Source of the DNA: Caballeronia sp. NK8
GTDB taxonomy: Bacteria > Pseudomonadota > Gammaproteobacteria > Burkholderiales > Burkholderiaceae
Direction: 5' to 3'
NCBI RefSeq assembly: GCF_018408855.1
Contig: NZ_AP024324.1
Coordinates: 248,001-312,000, forward strand
DNA length: 64,000 bases
The notes under the pieces are model-generated. The model searched no databases and was not told the origin of the DNA. It was given only the letters and a program-made list of their open reading frames with translations. The translations under genes and the position numbers were made by a program. Shown one piece after another: positions 56,582-64,000 of this stretch; within the stretch, counting starts at the first letter, position 1; every line of letters starts with the position of its first letter.

Positions 56582-57757
56582 TCATTCGATGACGTCGAAA
56601 TCGCTCAGATGCTTGTCGGACAGCGTGATGCCGAGGCCCGGCGTTTCATCGGAGAGTTGCAGATAGCCGTTCTCCGGTTGCGGCTCGCCGTCGAAGATGT
56701 AATAGAAGAGCTCGTTGCCCACTTCCACATCGAACACGGGGAAGAATTCGGACATCGGGCTCGCGGTGCTCGACATCGTCAGGTGATAGTTATGCATCTG
56801 GCCCGCGTGCGGGATCACGGGCACGGACCAGGCTTCCGCCATCGCGTTGATCTTGCGCGCGGCGGTGATGCCGCCCACGCGGTTCGTGTCGTACTGAATG
56901 ACATCCACGGCGCGGCGTTCCAGCAGATCCTTGAAGCCATAGCTCGTGAACTCGTGCTCGCCTCCGGAGATCGGCACGATGTTCATCTTCTTCAACTCCT
57001 GATAGCCTTCGACGTCGTCGCCGATCACTGGCTCTTCGAGCCAGCGCGGATTGAACTCGGCAAGACGCGGCAGCATGCGGCGCGCGTATTCCAGCGTCCA
57101 GCCCATGTAGCATTCCAGCATGATGTCGACATCGTCGCCTGCGAGTTCGCGCAACAGGCGGACCTGCTCCAGATTCTTCGCCATGCCCTTCGGGCCGTCT
57201 TTCGGGCCGTAGCCGAAGCGCATCTTCATCGCGGTGAAGCCCTGGTCGAGATAGCCCTGGGCTTCCGCGAGAAAGGCGTCGCGGTCGTCGTTGTTATAGA
57301 GCTTCGACGCATAGCACCAGATCTTCTCTTTCGTGCGGCCGCCGAGCAGCTTGAAGACGGGCTTTTTCACGGCCTTGCCCATGATGTCCCACAGCGCGAT
57401 GTCCACTGCGGAGATCGCCGCCATGCCGATGCCCTTGCGACCCCATGCGAGCGTGCGCCGATACATCTTCTGCCAGATGTATTCGTGATCGAACGGATCT
57501 TCGCCGATGGCGATGGGCGCGAGATATTCATCGACGATCTGCTTCGCGACGCGCGGCGCGAGCGCGCAATTGCCGATGCCGACGGTGCCGTCGTCGCATT
57601 CGATCTCGACGACGAGCCAGCCGTGAAAACGGAATGAGCCCATCGCGTCGCCGCGTTCGTAGAGAACGTCGACGGCGTTCGTGCAGAAGTGCGATTGCGG
57701 CGGCACGACCTTGCCTTTCCATTCGAAAACGCGTGCGCGGACATGCTTGATCTTCAT
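56582..57757 (-). CDS. L-rhamnonate dehydratase-like enzyme (enolase superfamily)
   Basis: 391 residues from ATG 57757. The mandelate racemase/enolase fold is shown by the metal ligands Glu215 in MLECYMGW, Glu241 in WLEEPVIG and Glu267 in ISGGEHEF, and the catalytic His317 in [29 protein letters not shown] supplies the His-supporting Asp. This pattern is closest to the RhmD group, acting on L-rhamnonate and related acids. The first metal ligand is Glu rather than Asp as in E. coli RhmD. It makes a 2-keto-3-deoxy acid for the lyase at 52303. Confidence 0.85.
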   Translation of the reverse strand: MKIKHVRARVFEWKGKVVPPQSHFCTNAVDVLYERGDAMGSFRFHGWLVVEIECDDGTVGIGNCALAPRVAKQIVDEYLAPIAIGEDPFDHEYIWQKMYRRTLAWGRKGIGMAAISAVDIALWDIMGKAVKKPVFKLLGGRTKEKIWCYASKLYNNDDRDAFLAEAQGYLDQGFTAMKMRFGYGPKDGPKGMAKNLEQVRLLRELAGDDVDIMLECYMGWTLEYARRMLPRLAEFNPRWLEEPVIGDDVEGYQELKKMNIVPISGGEHEFTSYGFKDLLERRAVDVIQYDTNRVGGITAARKINAMAEAWSVPVIPHAGQMHNYHLTMSSTASPMSEFFPVFDVEVGNELFYYIFDGEPQPENGYLQLSDETPGLGITLSDKHLSDFDVIE

Positions 57758-57845
57758 CTCGGGTGTCTCCGGTTCCAGTCGGGTGGGGGCCGCTGCAACG
57801 AGGGTTTGCGCGGCTGTATCGGGTAGCGCTAGTGTGCGAAACTCT

Positions 57846-57898
57846 GCGATAACTGACCATTGAATTATTTGCATCAGGCTATTTCCTGGAGTTATCGC
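57846..57898. promoter_or_regulatory. Widely spaced inverted repeat in the LysR/dehydratase divergent region
   Basis: GCGATAACT at 57846-57854 and AGTTATCGC at 57890-57898 are perfect reverse complements with centres 44 bases apart, about four helical turns. The region separates the LysR gene (57903) from the operon (57757). Paired sites of this kind fit a LysR tetramer that bends DNA. Binding is inferred. Confidence 0.55.
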
Positions 57899-57902
57899 TC
57901 GC

Positions 57903-58826
57903 ATGATCGCGCCCGCCACGACCATACGCAAACGCCTGCGCCTGCGTCATCTGCAATTGATGACGGCGCTTTCGGAAACAGAATCGCTCAGAAGCGCCGC
58001 TGACGAACTCGCGATGACGCAGCCCGCCGCGACCAAGGCGCTGAAGGAGCTGGAGGACACCATCGGCGCGACGCTGTTCGTGCGTCATGCGCGCGGGATG
58101 GAGCCGACGATCTACGGGGAGGCGGTGATGCGCTACGCGCGCGTCGTCTTCGAGGATCTCGATGAACTGCGCGAGGAACTGGCGGCGATCGAGGCGGGCG
58201 ATATCGGCAAGGTGCGTATCGGCGCGGTGATGGCGCCGGCTCCCGATTTGCTGACGAAGGTGATCGTGCAGTTGAAGGAAGCGCATCCGCGCCTGCAGAT
58301 CAGCGTGCAGATCGATACGAGCGATGTGCTCGTGCAGGCGTTGCAGCAGGATCAGCTGGATATCGTGGTGGGGCGCATTCCTTACGGCTTTTCCGCGCTC
58401 GATCTGACGTTCGAGACCTTGTCGGAAGAGGCATTGGCGATCGTGGCGCGGCCGGATCACCCGGCGGTCGCCATGGCGGGGAGGCCGAAGCTTGCAGATC
58501 TCGCGAAGTATCCGTGGATCGTGCAGCCGCATCCGAGTCCGATGAGGCAGATCATCGATCAGACGTTTCGGGAGTCGCGCGTTGCGCCGCCGGTGAGTAC
58601 GGTCGAGACGTCTTCCATTCTCACCACGTTGTCGCTGTTGCGGGACTCGGACATGCTTGCGGTGTTGCCGAGTTCCGTCGCTGACTATTATTCGGCGCTG
58701 AATACGATTGCGTCGTTGCCCACTGCATTGCGCGGGCGACTCGCGCCTTATGGGTTGATTCTCAGGAAGAACCGGCGGATCAGTCCGGCGACGCAACTGG
58801 TCATCGATGCGATTCGACGGGCTTGA
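57903..58826 (+). CDS. LysR-family regulator of the sugar-acid operon
   Basis: 307 residues. Helix-turn-helix at about 12-70 ([42 protein letters not shown]), then the effector domain from about 95 ([16 protein letters not shown]). The N-terminus and ligand domain resemble the GalR/GbpR-like branch of LysR regulators for sugar acids and galactonate. It is divergent from the dehydratase operon and probably activates it. A terminator hairpin follows. Confidence 0.9.
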   Translation: MIAPATTIRKRLRLRHLQLMTALSETESLRSAADELAMTQPAATKALKELEDTIGATLFVRHARGMEPTIYGEAVMRYARVVFEDLDELREELAAIEAGDIGKVRIGAVMAPAPDLLTKVIVQLKEAHPRLQISVQIDTSDVLVQALQQDQLDIVVGRIPYGFSALDLTFETLSEEALAIVARPDHPAVAMAGRPKLADLAKYPWIVQPHPSPMRQIIDQTFRESRVAPPVSTVETSSILTTLSLLRDSDMLAVLPSSVADYYSALNTIASLPTALRGRLAPYGLILRKNRRISPATQLVIDAIRRA

Positions 58827-58899
58827 AGAATGGATAAGCGGTGAATAAAAAAAGGTGATAACCCGCGCACTGGCGCGCGCTTATTTCGCCGTGCACGCT

Positions 58900-58924
58900 A
58901 GCCCGCTCAACGAGCGGGCTTTTT
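58900..58924 (+). terminator. Rho-independent terminator after the LysR gene
   Basis: AGCCCGCTC (58900-58908), loop AAC, GAGCGGGCT (58912-58920), then TTTT. A clean 9-base GC-rich stem followed by a short T run, 74 bases beyond the LysR stop. Confidence 0.85.
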
Positions 58925-59048
58925 AATTGAGAATGAGAAATATCGTATGGCCGTCAAGTCGTTGCCATATCTATGCTCTGTGCGCTGCCCGCTTGTGTTG
59001 AGCGGGGGCAAGTCATCCATCGCGAGAGAAAAGAACGAAGGATAAGCA

Positions 59049-59543
59049 ATGAGCGACACGAATATCTTTGTGAAAATAGATGGCGTCACCGGTGAAGCGA
59101 GTGCCGTGGGCCATGTCGGTGAAATTGATGTGTACAGCTATGAATGGAATATGCACCAAAGTTCGCGCGGCGCTTCTCGCAATAAGCGCGCGACTATCGA
59201 ACACATCACGTTCGTGCATCGCATCAGTCTCGCATCTACTGGTTTGCTCAATATGCTCTTGCATAGCAAGGTGGCGTCGGAAGGTTTTTTGACTGTTCTT
59301 AGTCCCTTTGCGCAATCGTCAACGACTCCACTCGGAAAAATCATTCCGCCGAAGCCCACACTCAAGATTCAAATGAAAAATGTCATGGTGCATCGAATCG
59401 TGGCATACGGCACCGGCTACGGACATTATGAGCGTGTCGTGATTTCGTTTGACGAGTTCAAACGAGAATACACCCTGATGAACATGGAGGGCGCTGCATG
59501 TGGCGTTTCAACCAATCACTACGTAATACGGTGCGGCGACTGA
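59049..59543 (+). CDS. Orphan Hcp-family T6SS tube protein
   Basis: 164 residues. It shows the Hcp opening NIFVKIDGVTGEASAVGHVGEIDVYSYEW and the later KPTLKIQMKNVMVHRIVAYGTG and ERVVISFDEFKREYTLMN. It differs strongly from the Hcp at 20432, so it is not a recent copy. It ends with an extra GAACGVSTNHYVIRCGD tail. Base composition is visibly lower in G+C than flanking operons. Orphan Hcp genes often travel with cargo; the two genes after it overlap in tandem. Confidence 0.88.
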   Translation: MSDTNIFVKIDGVTGEASAVGHVGEIDVYSYEWNMHQSSRGASRNKRATIEHITFVHRISLASTGLLNMLLHSKVASEGFLTVLSPFAQSSTTPLGKIIPPKPTLKIQMKNVMVHRIVAYGTGYGHYERVVISFDEFKREYTLMNMEGAACGVSTNHYVIRCGD

Positions 59544-59956
59544 TCATGTTCAAGATTGATCGCTCGAAAATCAATTGGGATACGGTGATTATGGGTTGCG
59601 CAGTCTTCGCGCTTCAGTTGCCGTTTTTGCCATCGACGTTGGAGTTTCGACTTTACTCGGTGGTGACATGGGGCACCGTAGTCAAGCTCAATGCCGGAGG
59701 CTTTCATCCAGAAATAGAGTTCACGACGAGTGATGGAAGGCGATCATCGTTCGCAGGGAGCACAACGTATCGCACAGAAGTGGGTGATCGCGTCGAAATC
59801 AGGTATCGGACAACCCCGTATATCGAGGCCAGAGTAAATAACGAATTGAGTATATGGGGCATGCACACATTTATAACGGCATTCTCTGCGGTCTTTATCA
59901 TAGGTGGTCTTTACGGTATGCGTCCAAACAAGCACCGGTGGGGCGACGATGATTAA
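59498..59956 (+). CDS. Small membrane protein (DUF3592-like), possible immunity protein
   Basis: 152 residues. ATG 59498 lies within hcp and has GGAGG 7 bases upstream; an ATG at 59546 after the hcp stop is the alternative. Two membrane helices at about 28-48 and 120-140 flank a domain with GTVVKLNAGGFHPEIEFTTSDGRRSSF and GDRVEIRYRTTPYIEA, the DUF3592 pattern. An inner-membrane protein with a periplasmic domain between an Hcp and an unknown gene would suit an immunity role, but this is inference. Confidence 0.72.
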   Translation: MWRFNQSLRNTVRRLIMFKIDRSKINWDTVIMGCAVFALQLPFLPSTLEFRLYSVVTWGTVVKLNAGGFHPEIEFTTSDGRRSSFAGSTTYRTEVGDRVEIRYRTTPYIEARVNNELSIWGMHTFITAFSAVFIIGGLYGMRPNKHRWGDDD

Positions 59957-60503
59957 ATCGAGCCAATGGGAGTATGAAACGGCCGGTTCTGCTGCCGCAT
60001 CAATCGGTGATCTGCTGCTTTCGGGCGGGAAATTCATTTTGAAAGATCCAGCGCATAAGCTCCACGCGTTTGAATATGCCGGCTTTGGCGCGGGCGTCGG
60101 CTTGAGCACGCGCATGCCGAAAAGTCTGCGACTGCCAGATATTAGATTGCCGCGTAAAGGCACGGTAAGCGGTTCGGGTGCAACGACGGACTTTCAAGGC
60201 AGGGGCTTTGTCTACCGGTTCCGCGAGCCCGAATTAAAGCCAGAGGATTTTGCAGGAATGACGATCTATGTAGATGCGAGCGCCGGACTGCTAGTCACGG
60301 AAAACATCTCAGGCTTCATTGCAGGCATCGATCAACGAGCAATGATTCCGTGGATGTTCAACCCCGGCTTGTTTGCAAGTGCGCTTGGAGCGAGCGCGAA
60401 AGCCTTTGTTCTCTTGCGCGGGATGGGTGAGGGGTTAGTCGATGCCATAGGAGGCGGCGTTATGCTTGGCTCGATTAACTATAAAGGTCCGTACACTGAG
60501 TAG
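59949..60503 (+). CDS. Unrecognised 184-residue protein of the orphan hcp module (candidate T6SS cargo)
   Basis: ATG 59949 overlaps the stop of the previous gene by 8 bases. The sequence opens MIKSSQWEYETAGSAAASIGDLL, with HAFEYAGFGAGVGLSTRM, then VYRFREPELKPEDFAGMTIYVDA. The C-terminal half is Gly/Ala-rich and hydrophobic (FASALGASAKAFVLLRGMG, then GGGVMLGSINYKG). There is no signal peptide. I recall similar unnamed proteins beside T6SS genes in Burkholderia and Pseudomonas, without assigned function. It is small enough to ride in an Hcp lumen. Confidence 0.75.
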   Translation: MIKSSQWEYETAGSAAASIGDLLLSGGKFILKDPAHKLHAFEYAGFGAGVGLSTRMPKSLRLPDIRLPRKGTVSGSGATTDFQGRGFVYRFREPELKPEDFAGMTIYVDASAGLLVTENISGFIAGIDQRAMIPWMFNPGLFASALGASAKAFVLLRGMGEGLVDAIGGGVMLGSINYKGPYTE

Positions 60504-60516
60504 GCCCCGATCGTCC

Positions 60517-60536
60517 ACGCCCGCATTCGCGGGCGT
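60517..60536. terminator. Hairpin between converging genes
   Basis: ACGCCCGC (60517-60524) and GCGGGCGT (60529-60536) pair over the loop ATTC. It lies between the 184-residue gene and the converging MFS gene. There is no T tract, so activity is uncertain. Confidence 0.5.
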
Positions 60537-60563
60537 TCCCTGCGGTCTGGCGAAAGCCGACGT

Positions 60564-61862
60564 TCACCGCCCGACCAACTCCCCATCCAAAGCATCATCC
60601 TTCGCCGAAGCATGATCCAGCGCGATATCCGGCCGCATGAAAAACGTCATCACGATCCCCACCGCGAGCAAACCGAGCGACCCCGCAAAAGGCAACGTCC
60701 AGCTCCCGGTCCGATCGACGACGAACCCGAACACGATCGGCGAAAAGATCCCCGCGATAGCCGATCCCGCATTCACGAGCCCGCTCGCGATCCCGACGTG
60801 CTTGGGCGTGATATCCATCGGCACGGCCCAGATCGGCCCGATGGTCATCTCAAGGAAGAAGAACGACAGGCTCAACGAAGCAGCCATGACCGGCAGCGAC
60901 TTCACGACCATCACGGGCGCGAGAAACACGAGCGCACCGAGGAACGCGACGATGATCATGTTGCGCCGCGCCGAAACCACGCTGCCGGTGCGCTTCAGAA
61001 TGCGATCCGAAATCACGCCGCCCGCGGTATTGCCGACGACACCCGAAAGAAACACGCCTGCGGAAAACAGCGCCGAACTCTTCAGATCGAGACCGCGTCC
61101 ATGCATGAAGAAGGTCGGCAGCCAGGTGAAGAACAGCCAGCCGGTCCAGCCATAGCAGAAGTAGACGATCATCGTCGGCGCGATGCGCTTGAGCAGGCGG
61201 CCCCAGGGCGTCGGCTCGCGCGTCTTGTCGACGGCGACCTTGTGTTCGGGCGGCAACTCCGCTTCTTCCTCGGCCGTCATGTGACGATGCTTGCGCGGGT
61301 TATCGGCGAAGTACCACGCATAGGCGATGACCCACACGGCCGTCAGCGCGCCGACCAGCACGAACGAAGCACGCCACGAAGCGAACGCGACCAGCAACGC
61401 GATCAAGGGTGGCGTGACCGCGTTACCGAGGCGTGAGAACGAATGCGTGAGCCCTTGCACGAAGCCGCGCTTGCTCGCCGGATACCAGTTGACCAGCGCG
61501 CGGGCTTGCGCGGGCAGCGCCGCACCTTCGCCGACGCCGAGCAGCATGCGCGCGCAGAACAGCGAGACGACACCGCCCGCGAAGCCCGTCGCGACCGACG
61601 CGACGATCCAGATCGACGCGCACAGCACGAGCGTCGTCTTGGCGCCGAAGCGGTCGCTGAACCATCCGCCGATGACCTGGCAGATCGCATACGTATAGGC
61701 GAACGCGCCGAACACGAGGCCGACGTCGGTATTGGTGAGATGAAGATCGTCGCGTATCAGGCCCGCCGCAGCGGACAGGTTGACGCGATCGAGATACATG
61801 ATGAACGACATCGCGCACATCAGCGCGAGAACGGAGCGGGTGACTCTGGGGCGATGCAGCAT
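60564..61862 (-). CDS. MFS transporter, anion:cation symporter type
   Basis: 432 residues with 12 hydrophobic helices. SFIMYLDRVNLSAAAGLIRDD, then VFGAFAYTYAICQVIGGWFSDRFGAKTTL and WYPASKRGFVQGLTHSFSRLG place it in the ACS family of organic anion carriers. ATG 61862 is preceded on its strand by GAGGAGACACAAAAG. No catabolic gene accompanies it in the window, so the substrate is open. Confidence 0.9.
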   Translation of the reverse strand: MLHRPRVTRSVLALMCAMSFIMYLDRVNLSAAAGLIRDDLHLTNTDVGLVFGAFAYTYAICQVIGGWFSDRFGAKTTLVLCASIWIVASVATGFAGGVVSLFCARMLLGVGEGAALPAQARALVNWYPASKRGFVQGLTHSFSRLGNAVTPPLIALLVAFASWRASFVLVGALTAVWVIAYAWYFADNPRKHRHMTAEEEAELPPEHKVAVDKTREPTPWGRLLKRIAPTMIVYFCYGWTGWLFFTWLPTFFMHGRGLDLKSSALFSAGVFLSGVVGNTAGGVISDRILKRTGSVVSARRNMIIVAFLGALVFLAPVMVVKSLPVMAASLSLSFFFLEMTIGPIWAVPMDITPKHVGIASGLVNAGSAIAGIFSPIVFGFVVDRTGSWTLPFAGSLGLLAVGIVMTFFMRPDIALDHASAKDDALDGELVGR

Positions 61863-62144
61863 CTTTTGTGTCTCCTCTAAGGCTTGTTTCGCTCTTGTTC
61901 GAGGACGGACCTCATGTCGATCCGGCGTCCCGCAGTCTCGCGAAAACAGCGATAGCCGTCTATTGAATTCGCCTCATGAGGTGATTACCGGAGGTTATGG
62001 CTGCCGCCGCTCGTATTGGCGGACCTGCAAAGACGCTTCGCGAAAACATGATCCTTGAAATGAAAGGTTCGCGAACCTATCCTCTTTGAGCAGACAGATT
62101 CAGGCCGCAAGCGGTGCGGACGCTGTCGGTCGAAGGAGACGCGC
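61863..62144. promoter_or_regulatory. Divergent region before the secreted-protein triplet
   Basis: 282 bases between the MFS gene and the first secreted-protein gene. It contains the 10-base palindrome CCTCATGAGG at 61972-61981. The ribosome site for the plus-strand gene is GAAGGAGACGCGC. No clear promoter boxes were identified. Confidence 0.4.
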
Positions 62145-62714
62145 ATGCGTCGCTGGCTTCTTCTCATGATCCCGCTGGTCATGAGCGCAATGTCGCTTCA
62201 CGCCGATGCGGACAACGGACAGGACCGGCGGCGAAACGACGATCACCACGTCCTCAGAGTGTTCGATGCACACGGCAAGCCTGTCGGACGGCTTGCGTCG
62301 TACCACGGATACGACGGCGTCTATCTCGACATAAACGGTGCGATCGTATTCGCCGCCGTCACGTGGCTGCGCATCGATCCCAACACGATCGATTCGTCGA
62401 AATTCCAGTGGTGGACGTTCGGGCCGTTCAACTACTCGACCACCGATTGCAGTGGTTCGCCGATCATCGCGCCGGGGAGCGGTCCGCGGCCGGCCATCGC
62501 GACGAGAAACGGCGCCGACGTCACGCTGCTGATCGCAGGCGATACGGTCTCGACGCCGGCCCAGATCGTCGCGGTCTTCGACGGCACCCGATGCACCCCG
62601 CCGCCGGTCATCGGTCACGTGCCGCCTTCCACTGCGCCCGTGCCGGCATTCACGGCGGAGACGAACTATCCGCTGACGGCGCATTACCCTGAGCCGCTGA
62701 CCATCGGCTATTGA
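62145..62714 (+). CDS. Secreted protein, tandem paralog 1 of 3
   Basis: 189 residues. Signal peptide at about 1-22. It shares with the next two genes the blocks VFDAHGKPVGRL near residue 40, FQWWTFG then YSTTDCSG near 90-105, and the C-terminal NYPLTAHYPEPLTIGY. Two conserved Cys (in DCSG and in TRCT) could form a disulfide. This copy alone has a Pro-rich insert, PPPVIGHVPPSTAPVP. The family is unrecognised; a small beta-rich secreted or periplasmic protein is likely. Confidence 0.75.
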   Translation: MRRWLLLMIPLVMSAMSLHADADNGQDRRRNDDHHVLRVFDAHGKPVGRLASYHGYDGVYLDINGAIVFAAVTWLRIDPNTIDSSKFQWWTFGPFNYSTTDCSGSPIIAPGSGPRPAIATRNGADVTLLIAGDTVSTPAQIVAVFDGTRCTPPPVIGHVPPSTAPVPAFTAETNYPLTAHYPEPLTIGY

Positions 62715-62739
62715 TTGACCGCATCGACGGAGAAACGTG

Positions 62740-63297
62740 ATGTGTCGAATCCTCGTTGCCGTGCTCGCCATGTGCGCGAGCCTGAGTCTTGCAGGCGAGC
62801 GCGATCATCCGGGGCGCGATCGACCCGAAGGGCCGCGCCTGCCCATGGTGTACGACGCACAGGGAAGGGCCGTGGGGCCGCTCGAATATCTCGGCGGCGT
62901 CAATGGCGTGTATATCGCGATAGACGGCAGGCCCATCTTCGTCACGGTCGATCACAAGCTCGTTGCACCGTTGCAGTACTCGGCCTCGGAGTATCAATGG
63001 GTCGCGACGCAGCCGGTGGGCTACGCATCCACCGACTGCAGCGGCGGCGTGCTCGTCCCGTACTCGGACAGTCCCACTCCGGCGATCGCGGTCAGGGACG
63101 GGGTCGACGTAACGGTTTATGTCGCCGTCGATGGCTATTCGGGCAACGTGCACGTATGGTCGACGAGGCAGACGGATAGTTCGGGCGCGACTTCGTGCAG
63201 CGCGGCCCAGTATGACGAGGGCGATCTGTATTGGGCGGTCCGGAGCACTTATCCGCTGACGCAGCGCCATCCCGAACCCTTGCGCATCGATTATTGA
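62740..63297 (+). CDS. Secreted protein, tandem paralog 2 of 3
   Basis: 185 residues from ATG 62740 (GTG 62737 is possible), after CGGAGAAACGTG. Signal peptide at about 1-18. Shared blocks: VYDAQGRAVGPL, NGVYIAIDGRPIF, YSASEYQWVA, YASTDCSGG and the end TYPLTQRHPEPLRIDY. A second conserved Cys is in TSCSAAQ. It lies 25 bases after paralog 1 in the same direction, so the three probably form one transcript. Confidence 0.75.
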   Translation: MCRILVAVLAMCASLSLAGERDHPGRDRPEGPRLPMVYDAQGRAVGPLEYLGGVNGVYIAIDGRPIFVTVDHKLVAPLQYSASEYQWVATQPVGYASTDCSGGVLVPYSDSPTPAIAVRDGVDVTVYVAVDGYSGNVHVWSTRQTDSSGATSCSAAQYDEGDLYWAVRSTYPLTQRHPEPLRIDY

Positions 63298-63330
63298 CGC
63301 GATGCGAGCGCGTCGACCATGGAGGCCGAT

Positions 63331-63867
63331 ATGAAATGCTGGCTGACCGGAGCCCTGCTCGTGCTCTACGCCGTTGCGTCGCTCGCCGGCGATTCGTCGC
63401 ACGACGAGAGGCATCGACCGGTGAGAGTGTTCGATGCTAACGGCCGAGTGATTGGCGATCTCACGCAGTTCAGCGCCAATAACGGCGTCGCGTTCACGGT
63501 CGGCGACGCGACCACGATCGTGCCGCTCACGCGCGTCCAGGACGCGAGCTATCACTTCTCCGCGACCGACTTCGAATGGCTCGCGATATCGGAGGGCGAA
63601 TACACGTCGACCGATTGCAGCGGCGATCCGATCATCGAGTCGGCCTGGGGTCCGAGGATCGCGATTCCGTTCAGGCAAGGCAGCGAGGTCACGGTGTACT
63701 TCGCGGCCGCGGGTCCGGGGCAATCCCTGGTCGCTCGCTCCAGACTCGGTTCAAACCCGTCGACGTGCACTCAATACACGATCCCGATCACGGAAGTAGG
63801 ATACCCGGCAGCCGCGAAACTCGTGATCACGCGCGATCATCCGGAGCCGCTCAGAATCGGATATTGA
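63331..63867 (+). CDS. Secreted protein, tandem paralog 3 of 3
   Basis: 178 residues from ATG 63331, which has GGAGG 5 bases upstream; ATG 63319 is an alternative. Signal peptide at about 1-19, cleaved near SLAG. Shared blocks: VRVFDANGRVIGDL, NNGVAFTVGD, FSATDFEWLA, YTSTDCSGDP, Cys in STCTQY, and the end DHPEPLRIGY. The middle region differs most among the three copies. Confidence 0.75.
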   Translation: MKCWLTGALLVLYAVASLAGDSSHDERHRPVRVFDANGRVIGDLTQFSANNGVAFTVGDATTIVPLTRVQDASYHFSATDFEWLAISEGEYTSTDCSGDPIIESAWGPRIAIPFRQGSEVTVYFAAAGPGQSLVARSRLGSNPSTCTQYTIPITEVGYPAAAKLVITRDHPEPLRIGY

Positions 63868-63899
63868 GGACGCGATGTCCGTGCGGACTTCGCGTCCTC
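63866..63899. terminator. Bidirectional hairpin after the secreted-protein triplet
   Basis: GAGGACGCGA (63866-63875) pairs with TCGCGTCCTC (63890-63899), continuing inward, after a T-T mismatch, as GTCCG/CGGAC. It lies between the stop of paralog 3 and the converging dehydrogenase stop at 63908. No T tract. Confidence 0.65.
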
Positions 63900-63907
63900 C
63901 TTCGCCT

Positions 63908-64000
63908 TCAGGCGTTGGCGCCGCCATCGACGGTGAGCGACGCGCCGGTGATGTAGCTCGCGTTCGCGCTCGCAAGAAAGACCACGGCTTGCGCGATGTC
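63908..64000 (-). CDS. Short-chain dehydrogenase/reductase, C-terminal part
   Basis: Only the last 30 codons are in the window; the gene continues beyond the right edge. The visible end reads DIAQAVVFLASANASYITGA followed by SLTVDGGANA, the standard C-terminus of classical SDR enzymes. Cofactor and catalytic motifs lie outside, so the substrate is unknown. Confidence 0.85.
   Translation of the reverse strand, partial: DIAQAVVFLASANASYITGASLTVDGGANA

Noticed and set aside
62145..63867. The secreted paralogs as missing TssJ lipoproteins
   Set aside because: They have no lipobox cysteine after the signal peptide, share no TssJ pattern and lie more than 20 kb from the T6SS locus.

Overview
The window is GC-rich DNA from a beta-proteobacterium of the Burkholderiaceae, most like a Paraburkholderia or Caballeronia. 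The grounds are the codon bias, the gene order of its type VI secretion (T6SS) locus, a 526-residue AceA-type isocitrate lyase, a 400-residue NAD formate dehydrogenase, and many LysR/IclR/AraC-controlled catabolic operons. The genus call is an inference. No rRNA, tRNA, CRISPR array or intact insertion sequence was seen.

Layout. 1-1600: the tail of an isochorismatase-type hydrolase, a poorly coding stretch with a possible phage gpW remnant, and one small secreted protein. 1595-10417: an IclR regulator divergent from a catabolic operon (aldehyde dehydrogenase, CaiB-type CoA transferase, thiamine-diphosphate enzyme, 3-hydroxyisobutyrate-dehydrogenase-like reductase, cupin, DUF1330 protein), followed by a GntP permease. 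10501-15558: an AraC regulator divergent from a BKACE enzyme, an MFS carrier and two short-chain dehydrogenases. 15668-18492: a LysR regulator, NAD formate dehydrogenase and an HPP membrane protein. 18489-20257: an ECF sigma/anti-sigma pair and a 78-residue protein.

20432-46636 is a T6SS locus: hcp, tssA, B, C, E, F, G, clpV, a PAAR-like DUF4280 protein, vgrG, tagH (FHA), tssK, tssL with a C-terminal OmpA domain, tssM and tagF. A convergent four-gene operon encodes a FecR-like periplasmic protein, a membrane sensor with a c-type haem motif (DUF3365 plus HAMP), a soluble Ser/Thr kinase and a PP2C phosphatase. Beyond these lie an unrecognised 511-residue protein and a 44-residue protein. No tssJ lipoprotein gene was found. 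The kinase, phosphatase, FHA protein and TagF suggest control by threonine phosphorylation; the haem sensor suggests a redox or ligand input.

46908-52236: a class V aminotransferase divergent from aceA, with palindromes in the shared control region; a strong terminator; a Fic protein whose usual autoinhibitory motif is missing; and a LapG/BTLCP-type cysteine protease behind a good sigma-54 promoter match. 52303-58826: a sugar-acid operon (RhmD-like dehydratase, MFS carrier, PdxA-like dehydrogenase, lactonase-like amidohydrolase, DHDPS-like aldolase or dehydratase) divergent from its LysR regulator. 59049-60503: a lower-GC orphan hcp module with a small membrane protein and an unrecognised 184-residue protein, a candidate T6SS cargo/immunity island. 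60564-64000: an MFS carrier, three tandem paralogous secreted proteins of an unrecognised family, and the end of a short-chain dehydrogenase gene.
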